Assembly: GCA_934501115.1 (NCBI GenBank)
Contig: CAKSTO010000058.1
Span: 1-12,477, forward strand
Direction of reading: 5' to 3'
DNA length: 12,477 nt
DNA from: an uncultured Faecalibacterium sp.
GTDB lineage: Bacteria > Bacillota > Clostridia > Oscillospirales > Ruminococcaceae
Shown: in pieces, positions 6,276-11,640 of the stretch
How the letters are laid out: each line of letters begins with the position of its first letter
How positions within the stretch are numbered: position 1 is the first letter of the stretch
Notes under the pieces: model-generated
What the model saw: only the letters and a program-made list of their open reading frames with translations
Told to the model about the DNA's origin: nothing
The model's database searches: none
Position numbers and translations under genes: made by a program

Positions 6276-6304
6276 AGTATAAGCCCATTTTCGTACCATG
6301 TCAA
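6276..6304 (-). promoter_or_regulatory. Sigma-70 promoter of the ybaK-like gene
   Basis: On the minus strand, TTGACA (6304-6299), a 17-bp spacer and TATACT (6281-6276) match consensus closely. Confidence 0.85.
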
Positions 6305-6331
6305 TAGGTTTATGCTATTAAAGACTTCCCC

Positions 6332-6361
6332 GGCAAACGACCGGTCAGCAAACCGTTCGCC
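6332..6361 (-). terminator. Weak hairpin after the phosphatase gene
   Basis: Arms 6361-6354 (GGCGAACG) and 6339-6332 (CGTTTGCC) pair over 8 bp with one G-U around a loop containing GACCGGTC. It lies about 35 nt after the phosphatase stop. The downstream stretch is only mildly T-rich (GTCTTTAAT), so termination may be inefficient. Confidence 0.4.
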
Positions 6362-6394
6362 CTCGCAATAACGTTCCGTCATCCCCTTTTCCTT

Positions 6395-6844
6395 TTATCG
6401 CAGCTCCTCCAGCAGGGCGGTGCAGCCCTCCAGCACATCCTGCCAGGTGGCTTCAAAATCTCCGGTGTACCACGGGTCTGCCACATCGCCGGGACGACTG
6501 GTGTGATCCATCAGCAATGAGACCTTATGCTCCGGGTCACTGCCCACAAACCGCACCATATTCCGCAGGTTGTTGCGGTCCATGGCGATGAGATAATCGT
6601 AGGTCTCATAGTCCCGCCGGGTCATCTGCCGGGCGGTCTTGCCTGCACAGCAGATGCCATGCTCAGCCAGCTTGCGCCGGGCAGGCGGATAGACCGGGTT
6701 GCCGATTTCCTCGGTGCTTGTGGCCGCCGAGGCGATTTCAAACTGTGCGGAAATCCCCGCCTTTTCCACTAAGTCCTTCATCACAAATTCCGCCATAGGG
6801 CTGCGGCAGATATTGCCGTGGCAAATAAACAAGATCTTCTTCAT
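6395..6844 (-). CDS. Low-molecular-weight protein-tyrosine phosphatase
   Basis: The protein has 149 residues, typical of the LMW-PTP family. The catalytic loop CHGNICRS (C8 to S15) matches CX5R(S/T) at the N-terminus, and the general-acid motif DPWY is at 123-126. The enzyme would remove phosphate from tyrosine in the cytoplasm; the fold is also shared with arsenate reductases, but the DPWY motif favours a phosphatase. The start at 6842-6844 lies 1 bp after the stop of the C_GCAxxG_C_C gene, so the two are cotranscribed. No tyrosine kinase or capsule gene is nearby, so its target is unknown. Confidence 0.92.
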   Translation of the reverse strand: MKKILFICHGNICRSPMAEFVMKDLVEKAGISAQFEIASAATSTEEIGNPVYPPARRKLAEHGICCAGKTARQMTRRDYETYDYLIAMDRNNLRNMVRFVGSDPEHKVSLLMDHTSRPGDVADPWYTGDFEATWQDVLEGCTALLEELR

Positions 6845-6845
6845 C

Positions 6846-7235
6846 TTACTCTCCCAGCACCTCGCTCAGTGCCAGAACAGCGTTGCGGACGCACTCCGGG
6901 CAGGGGCACAGCGGTGCGCCGTTTTCTATCCCCTTCAGATCCTTGCAGATGGTAGCACCGCACTTTTCCTGAAAGTTTTGCAGCAATTCCTTGGAAATGC
7001 GGGGTGTCCCCTTACCGTCGGTGACGATGCCCGCCACCATCACAGCGCCGATCAGTGCGCCGCAGGTGCTCTCCATGCAGCCCATACCGGCGGCATAGCC
7101 TGCGCCCAGCTTCATCAGGGTGTCGGCATCCACCGGCAGCTTGTCCTCAAATGCCTTCAGCACCGCCTGTGCACAGTTGCACTGTCCAGTAGCTTTCCAT
7201 GCGGCAGCCTGTGCCGCCCGTTCTTCGATGTTCAT
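6846..7235 (-). CDS. C_GCAxxG_C_C family redox protein
   Basis: The protein has 129 residues. Ordered cysteines define the family: QCNCAQAV (C19, C21), MGCMESTCGALIGAVMVAG (C53, C58), KCGATICKDLKG (C92, C97) and the closing CPCPEC (C110, C112, C115). The family is common in anaerobes and presumed to bind a metal or Fe-S centre or to act in thiol redox chemistry; no reaction is firmly assigned. The start has an AAGAGGAC ribosome binding site. It lies between an alpha/beta hydrolase and the tyrosine phosphatase in one minus-strand run. Confidence 0.88.
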   Translation of the reverse strand: MNIEERAAQAAAWKATGQCNCAQAVLKAFEDKLPVDADTLMKLGAGYAAGMGCMESTCGALIGAVMVAGIVTDGKGTPRISKELLQNFQEKCGATICKDLKGIENGAPLCPCPECVRNAVLALSEVLGE

Positions 7236-7267
7236 TTTACAGTCCTCTTTCTTTGATGAATCGTAGT

Positions 7268-7894
7268 TTATTCGACATTATCATAAAATTCCTGTAACAC
7301 TGTTGCCAATTCCTCCGGAGATTCTATGTTTGCTTCATGACCTGCTTTCAAAAGTTCATGGAAGTGGGAATCGCTCAAATAACTGGCAAGTTCCTTTGAG
7401 GCTTTTTTGTTTGCGTTGTCCTTTTCCCCACAAACGACCAATACAGGACAAGACACCTTACATAATGAACCCCTGAAATCCAATTCTGTCATCGTACCGC
7501 ACAAGCGGATCACATCAGCTTTTTTGAGGCCAAATTGCTTGAACATTGCATTCGGCATAAAGCGAAACAGCATATTCTGGAACTTCAATAGCTTTTCAGG
7601 CATTTTATATTGTGCTGCAATTAGCACCAGTGCCTTTACTTTTTTCGGATGGTCTATCGCATAATTAAGTGCCAGAACAGCACCCAAAGAAAGCCCGCAC
7701 AAGACGATTTCATCATGTTCCTGATCACACTCTCCTGAAAATGCAGCATACAGTTCCCCATAAGTGGCCGCTTTGCCCTCCAGCATCTCTGCCAAACTCA
7801 AGCAGACGCTGCTGTCCGAGACCTTCGTTTCTTTTATTACTCTGTCCCAACTATCTGGTTTTTGTCCCAACCCATGCAGGTATAAAAACTTCAT
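7268..7894 (-). CDS. Alpha/beta hydrolase
   Basis: The protein has 208 residues with a compact alpha/beta hydrolase fold. HGLG (7-10) supplies the oxyanion-hole region, GLSLG (67-71) is the nucleophile elbow with Ser69, GEKD places the acid at D159, and AGHEAN gives H186. It looks like a complete catalytic triad with only a small cap region. The substrate is not recognisable; small esters or thioesters are possible. The start (7892-7894) follows an AAGGAGAG site 17 bp after the broken EFR1 gene. The gene is visibly more AT-rich than its neighbours, in codon choice (AAA, TTT, AAT, CAT) as well as overall, which suggests separate ancestry. Confidence 0.85.
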   Translation of the reverse strand: MKFLYLHGLGQKPDSWDRVIKETKVSDSSVCLSLAEMLEGKAATYGELYAAFSGECDQEHDEIVLCGLSLGAVLALNYAIDHPKKVKALVLIAAQYKMPEKLLKFQNMLFRFMPNAMFKQFGLKKADVIRLCGTMTELDFRGSLCKVSCPVLVVCGEKDNANKKASKELASYLSDSHFHELLKAGHEANIESPEELATVLQEFYDNVE

Positions 7895-7911
7895 CTAATT
7901 TCCGCTCTCCT

Positions 7912-8678
7912 TCACACGTCCTGCCTCTTTTCCAGTGCTTCAAAGTGATACCGGGGCTTGCCTTTGCTCTTTTTACCGTACTCGATGGCCTCTTTGGGGC
8001 AATAGCAGATACACGCCATGCAGTGGGTGCAGTTTTTGCCCCAGACCGGCGTTCCGTTTTCCAGACGGATGTTGTTCAGCGGGCACAGCTCCACGCACTT
8101 ACCGCAGCCGATACAGGCATCCGTTGCCCGGAAGGCGTCTGCCTTTACAAAAAAGCGATAGAACACCGGGTTCACCGGGCCGCTCATAAAGCGGTCGTAG
8201 AGGTTCTCTCTCGGCGAGGGAAATTCCTGCCCGCTCTGAGCTGGGTCAGCACCTTCTGAAGTGCAGGCTCTGCCTGTTCCACAATGCTCCGCGCCTGCTC
8301 TTTTTGGGGTGCATTGAACATGGCAATGTAGTTTTCTGGCATGATGATCTGGGCTGTGCCCATGTACTGCAAGTGCTTTTGCGCCGCAAGCTGCCGGTTA
8401 TAGCCTGCCGCATTGCCGATTTCGCTGCCGCAGTCCATCACAAACCAGATACGCTCTGCCCCGGTCAGCGCGGTCTTGCCCAGCCACTCCGACACCACCC
8501 GGGGGATACGCCATGCGTAGGTAGGCGTGACCAGCACCACATCTCGCCCGGTCTGCACCGGGGCGGTATCCCCTGCCTTGATGCAGGCGTTCAGGTCGTA
8601 AAGCGGCATCTCCAGCCCTTCGGCAATACGCCGTGCCAGATACCGGCTGTTGCCGGTTCCCGTAAAATAAAGTACCAT
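7912..8678 (-). pseudogene. EFR1-family flavodoxin-ferredoxin, split by a single-base frameshift
   Basis: The N-terminal part (8678 to about 8220) begins MVLYFTGTGNSRYLA, a flavodoxin-type phosphate loop, with a GGGAGC ribosome binding site before ATG 8676-8678. It reads in frame to LTQLRAG and then runs into a stop at 8184. The C-terminal part, in another frame (QEFPSPRENLYDRFMSGPVN onward, to 7912), carries two 4Fe-4S motifs, CIGCGKCVELCP and CTHCMACICYCP. One missing base near 8218-8225 (GGC-AGG where GGC-CAG-G is expected) explains the break: joining the frames gives about 255 residues, the usual length of single-chain EFR1 proteins. These are thought to be electron carriers pairing FMN with Fe-S clusters. 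A sequencing error, true decay or programmed frameshifting remain possible. Confidence 0.8.
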
Positions 8679-8744
8679 GGCTGCTCCCTCATTTTTTTCA
8701 GTTGCCTGTCTGCCCGGCAAACTGGAAGTTGCGCGTTTCTACAG

Positions 8745-8769
8745 GCGGTGCGAAATACGAATGCACCGC
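8745..8769. repeat. Inverted repeat between the acetyltransferase and EFR1 genes
   Basis: GCGGTGC (8745-8751) and GCACCGC (8763-8769) are perfect 7-bp arms around an 11-nt spacer. No T tract follows on either strand, so this is a weak terminator or a regulatory palindrome. I see no convincing promoter elsewhere in 8679-8802. Confidence 0.45.
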
Positions 8770-8802
8770 AGTGATAACTCTCGATTTGGAAAATTGTTCA
8801 CA

Positions 8803-9396
8803 TCAAAACAAAATATCTTCCGGCTTGATTTTATCCTTTTCCGTGATGGGGCGAATTACCTTGCACGGTACGCCTGCTGCGATGACTCCCGCAGGAATAT
8901 CATGCGTTACCACGCTTCCCGCCCCGATAACCGAGCCTGCCCCGATGGTAACGCCGCCGCAGACGGTGGAATTTGCGCCGATCCAGACGTTTTCCTCCAG
9001 CGTAATGGGTGCCGAGGTGCCAATGCCGTGGCTGCGCTGCTCCGGGTCGATGGCATGACCGGAGCAGGCAAGGCATACGCCGGGGGCAATAAAGGCACCT
9101 GCTCCGATGTTTACCGGAGAGGTATCCAGAATGACGCAGTTATAATTGATGACCGCCAAGCCGTGTGTGTGGATATTAAAGCCGTAGTCACAGTGAAAAC
9201 TCGGCTCAATCCCTGTCATGGGGCTGCAAGTGCCGAATAACGCTTGAAGAATGGCGTTGCGTTTGTCCTGTTCATTGGGCGCAGTTTGGTTGTACTCCCA
9301 GCACAGTTGCTTTGCACGGTTCTGTTCCTCCGTGGGGGTGTTTTCATAGCCGCTGACATAGGCGGCAGGGTTTTTTATTATATCAAGAGGGTTCAT
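8803..9396 (-). CDS. Sugar O-acetyltransferase (maltose/galactoside acetyltransferase type)
   Basis: The protein has 197 residues. The start chosen is ATG 9394-9396, with AAGGAG 10 nt upstream; the frame extends 49 codons further but without a ribosome site. An N-terminal Mac-type domain (about 1-60) is followed by a left-handed beta-helix of hexapeptide repeats. The repeats are clear in VNIGAGAFIAPGV and in the run VWIGANSTVCGGVTIGAGSV, which continues IGAGSVVT. Catalytic His114 lies in the SGHAID motif. The enzyme transfers acetyl from acetyl-CoA to a sugar hydroxyl, usually as a detoxification or sink reaction; the specific sugar is unknown. It has its own promoter region, divergent from the nicotinamidase-like gene. 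Confidence 0.9.
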   Translation of the reverse strand: MNPLDIIKNPAAYVSGYENTPTEEQNRAKQLCWEYNQTAPNEQDKRNAILQALFGTCSPMTGIEPSFHCDYGFNIHTHGLAVINYNCVILDTSPVNIGAGAFIAPGVCLACSGHAIDPEQRSHGIGTSAPITLEENVWIGANSTVCGGVTIGAGSVIGAGSVVTHDIPAGVIAAGVPCKVIRPITEKDKIKPEDILF

Positions 9397-9432
9397 AGAA
9401 TTTTGCTCCTTGCGTTTCAAAGATATGTTTCT

Positions 9433-9477
9433 AGTATACTTTGGATTCAGTATACCATGGTTTTCCCCAGCAGAAAA
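9433..9477 (-). promoter_or_regulatory. Promoter region of the acetyltransferase gene, with a GTATAC inverted repeat
   Basis: An extended -10 TGG-TATACT (-10 hexamer 9454-9449) has a TTTTCT 17 bp upstream (9477-9472). A second TATACT lies 16 bp downstream (9438-9433). The two GTATAC cores form a 7-of-8 inverted repeat (TAGTATAC, 10 nt, GTATACCA, 9432-9457) that could be an operator. The block 9449-9485 is very similar to the promoter region at 11575-11612. Confidence 0.6.
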
Positions 9478-9537
9478 GATTCCGCACCGAAGAAGCCCTA
9501 TTTTTCTACCAAAAAACGCCGCCGCCAAACAAAACCC

Positions 9538-9565
9538 TTGCATTTTTTGCCCCAGCCGTTATACT
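9538..9565 (+). promoter_or_regulatory. Promoter of the nicotinamidase-like gene
   Basis: TTGCAT (9538-9543), a 16-bp spacer and TATACT (9560-9565) lie about 45 bp before the ATG at 9611. Two transcription units diverge from this 214-bp intergenic region. Confidence 0.7.
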
Positions 9566-9610
9566 GAAAGAAAAAGGTGTCTTGACACATCAGCTTGGGA
9601 GGTACCCTGT

Positions 9611-10165
9611 ATGAAATTTCTGATCGTTGTGGATATGCAAAACGACTTTATCACCGGCTCGCTGGGCACAAAAGAGGCCGAAGCCATCCTGCCGAAGGTG
9701 CTGGAAAAGATCCGCACCTACCGCCCGGAGCAGATCTTTGTCACCCAGGATACCCACCCGGACAACTATCTGGAGACCAACGAGGGTCGTCATCTCCCGG
9801 TAGCCCACTGCATCGCCGGCAGCGAGGGGCACACCTTGAATCCGCTGGTAGCAGAAGCGCTGGAGGGCGTGCCTGCAGACCACTTTATCAGCAAGCCCAC
9901 CTTTGGCTCTCCCCTGCTGGTGGAAAAGCTCAAGACCGCCGCCGGGTCTGACACCCCGGAGATCGAGCTGGTGGGCCTGTGCACCGGCATCTGCGTGCTT
10001 TCCAATGCCATCCTGTGCAAAGCGACCTTCCCGGAAAGCGATGTTTCCGTAGACGCTGCCTGCTGCGCCTGCGTCACGCCCCAGTCCCACGATACGGCAC
10101 TTTCTGCCATGAAGCTGTGCCAGATCGAGATCAACAACCAGGGCAGCGAGCCTTGGAGAGCGTGA
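9611..10165 (+). CDS. Isochorismatase-fold cysteine hydrolase, nicotinamidase-like
   Basis: The protein has 184 residues, starting at ATG 9611 after GGGAGGT. The catalytic triad of the nicotinamidase/isochorismatase superfamily is visible: D8 in VVDMQNDF, K95 in ISKPTFGS and C128 in GLCTGICV. Possible metal ligands are D47 and H49 (TQDTHP) and H66 (PVAHC). Nicotinamidases convert nicotinamide to nicotinate for NAD salvage. The adjacent gene for NAD(P)H-hydrate epimerase supports an NAD-related role, though relatives acting on other amides or on isochorismate exist and the substrate is not proven. The two genes are 32 bp apart on the same strand and probably form an operon. Confidence 0.82.
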   Translation: MKFLIVVDMQNDFITGSLGTKEAEAILPKVLEKIRTYRPEQIFVTQDTHPDNYLETNEGRHLPVAHCIAGSEGHTLNPLVAEALEGVPADHFISKPTFGSPLLVEKLKTAAGSDTPEIELVGLCTGICVLSNAILCKATFPESDVSVDAACCACVTPQSHDTALSAMKLCQIEINNQGSEPWRA

Positions 10166-10197
10166 GGACTGCTTAGCGTTCGAGAGAAGGTGCCAAC

Positions 10198-10851
10198 ATG
10201 AAACACCGCATTGTGACGGCTGCACAGATGAAGGAGATCGAACGAGCCGGGGATGCCCACGGTCTGCCCTACCTGCAAATGATGGAAAATGCTGGACTGG
10301 CTGCTTACGCCGAGCTGCAAAAGCAGTTCCCGCATCCCGGCAGGCTGCTGGTGGTCTGCGGAAAGGGCAACAACGGCGGCGATGGGTTCGTGATCGCCCG
10401 TGCCGCTGCAAAAGACGGTTGGAGCGTGACCGTTCTTCTGGCTGAGGGCAAGCCGAAAACCGCGGATTCCGTCCTTAATTTTGAGCATCTGCATTCCCTG
10501 CCGGTGTACATCTGCGCCGACGGTTCTGTACTGGAAACGCAGAGTTTTGCTGCCGTTGTGGATGCCCTCTACGGCACCGGGTTCCATGGTGAACTGCGGC
10601 CTTCCGGCCTTACCGCCTGCGGGCTGATACGCCGTCTGCATAAAAGCGGCACCTTTGTGCTGGCCGTAGACCTGCCAAGCGGCATCAATACGGATACCGG
10701 CGAGGTTGCCGAGGGTGCTGCCCATGCGGATTTGACCGTAACCTTTGACAGTTATAAGCCTTTGCATAGCGCAGAAACTTCTGCGCCGCTGTGCGGAAAA
10801 ATCGTCTGTGCTGACATTGGCATCCGGGACGAATGGCACCCGGAGTTTTGA
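10198..10851 (+). CDS. nnrE: NAD(P)H-hydrate epimerase
   Basis: The protein has 217 residues, a stand-alone YjeF N-terminal domain. Family motifs in order: MMENAG (28-33), the nucleotide-binding GKGNNGGDGFV (55-65), DALYGTGFHG (122-131), AVDLPSGINTDTGE (156-169) and ADLTVTFDSYKPLH (177-190). The enzyme interconverts R- and S-epimers of NAD(P)H hydrate so that a dehydratase can restore NAD(P)H. No dehydratase domain is fused, so that partner must be encoded elsewhere. The start has an AGAAGGT ribosome binding site. It is followed by a strong hairpin. Confidence 0.9.
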   Translation: MKHRIVTAAQMKEIERAGDAHGLPYLQMMENAGLAAYAELQKQFPHPGRLLVVCGKGNNGGDGFVIARAAAKDGWSVTVLLAEGKPKTADSVLNFEHLHSLPVYICADGSVLETQSFAAVVDALYGTGFHGELRPSGLTACGLIRRLHKSGTFVLAVDLPSGINTDTGEVAEGAAHADLTVTFDSYKPLHSAETSAPLCGKIVCADIGIRDEWHPEF

Positions 10852-10892
10852 CGAGGGCTTGCCGCTGCGGAAAAAGATATTGAGAAACAAAA

Positions 10893-10930
10893 ATGGCCCC
10901 GGAGAGCTTGTTGCAGCTCTCCGGGGCCAT
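10893..10930. terminator. Strong bidirectional terminator after nnrE
   Basis: Perfect 16-bp arms (10893-10908 and 10915-10930: ATGGCCCCGGAGAGCT and its complement) flank a 6-nt loop. On the minus strand the stem is followed by TTTTTGTTT, a good T tract; on the plus strand the tail is weaker (CTTATG). It probably separates nnrE from the converging nucleotidyltransferase-fold gene. Confidence 0.85.
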
Positions 10931-11054
10931 CTTATGTGCGTTGTGCCTTGGCGCACACGACCGGCGTTTTACTCGATTGCAATCCGATTCGGGTTCTCAG
11001 ACAAGGCCCCACTAAAGCTTTCCTTGCTGCGTTGCGCTTCGCAAATGCGAATTG
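10931..11054. other. Non-coding stretch with short palindromes between nnrE and the nucleotidyltransferase remnant
   Basis: I see no gene here. It contains TTCGCA-AA-TGCGAA (11038-11051), just after the ancestral stop codon of the nucleotidyltransferase, and a TGTGCG/CGCACA pair near 10934-10956. One minus-strand frame is open without a start codon or ribosome site. It may be part of an intergenic repeat, which the window alone cannot show. Confidence 0.4.
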
Positions 11055-11536
11055 TTATCTTTCCATTGCCTTCTCGATCATCTCCGCTTTTTCGGCTCTT
11101 CCCATCAGCCGATAGTATTTACACCACAATAGCGGTGATTGCAATGGGATGGGATAACTTCTGTTCCCAGCGGCATTTGCTCTACGATTTGTTCCTTGCG
11201 CAGCGCACAATCATAAAGTTTTCCATCCTTCACGATTGCAAAACCAGCCATCACATCGACGTCGATAGAATCGATTCGAAACTCCATAAAGGTTTTTGTC
11301 CGGTACATGGGATTCGGAATGGAATCAGATGAACAACTTTCACCCATTTCCGATAAAATCGTGCGGACGCTTTCCGCATTGCGGTCAGCGACCATTAGAT
11401 CAATGTCGTGGAAGTCGGAGGTGATGCCCTTGAAATACAGCAGCATGGATGCTCCCAAGGCCCATTCGACACCAGCCTCGTTCAGCCGATGTGCAATTTT
11501 CAACAGTAACTGGATTTTTTCCTGCGTTCCTGCCAT
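11055..11536 (-). pseudogene. Nucleotidyltransferase-fold protein, frameshifted near its C-terminus
   Basis: The start ATG 11534-11536 has a GGAGGT ribosome binding site. The pol-beta-type motif is clear: GAS (28-30), then DIDLMV with D44 and D46, and a third acid in IDVDVM (about D92/D94). The frame as it stands stops at 11105 after 143 residues, ending in an unrelated tail (SHCNHRYCGVNTIG). A 5-bp tandem duplication (GGGATGGGAT, 11146-11155) explains this: removing one unit restores EVIPLQSPLLWCKYYRLMGR and a further 14 residues to TAA at 11055-11057, giving 158 residues. The YYRLMGR ending is typical of such proteins. Similar proteins include antitoxin-like and antibiotic-modifying nucleotidyltransferases; the exact role is unknown. 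The catalytic core is intact, so the truncated protein might keep activity. Confidence 0.75.
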
Positions 11537-11574
11537 ACTTACTTTACCTCCACAAATTTCGATTTTCCGCCCTC

Positions 11575-11603
11575 AGTATACCACGCTTTCCCCTTGCAGA
11601 AAA
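11575..11603 (-). promoter_or_regulatory. Promoter of the nucleotidyltransferase-fold gene
   Basis: An extended -10 TGG-TATACT (11580-11575) has TTTTCT 17 bp upstream (11603-11598). The arrangement and much of the flanking sequence are the same as at the acetyltransferase promoter. Confidence 0.6.
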
Positions 11604-11640
11604 GCGCCTGCACGCAAAAGACCCCGGCAGCTTTCTGATA

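Noticed and set aside
8184..8187. Overlap of the two EFR1 halves as a deliberate two-gene (flavodoxin plus ferredoxin) operon
   Set aside because: The overlap lies inside a region that aligns continuously to one protein once a base is added, and the second ATG lacks a ribosome binding site.
9790..10956. Long minus-strand open frame opposite the nicotinamidase-like and nnrE genes
   Set aside because: It is the antisense shadow of two well-supported genes; its translation shows no domain.
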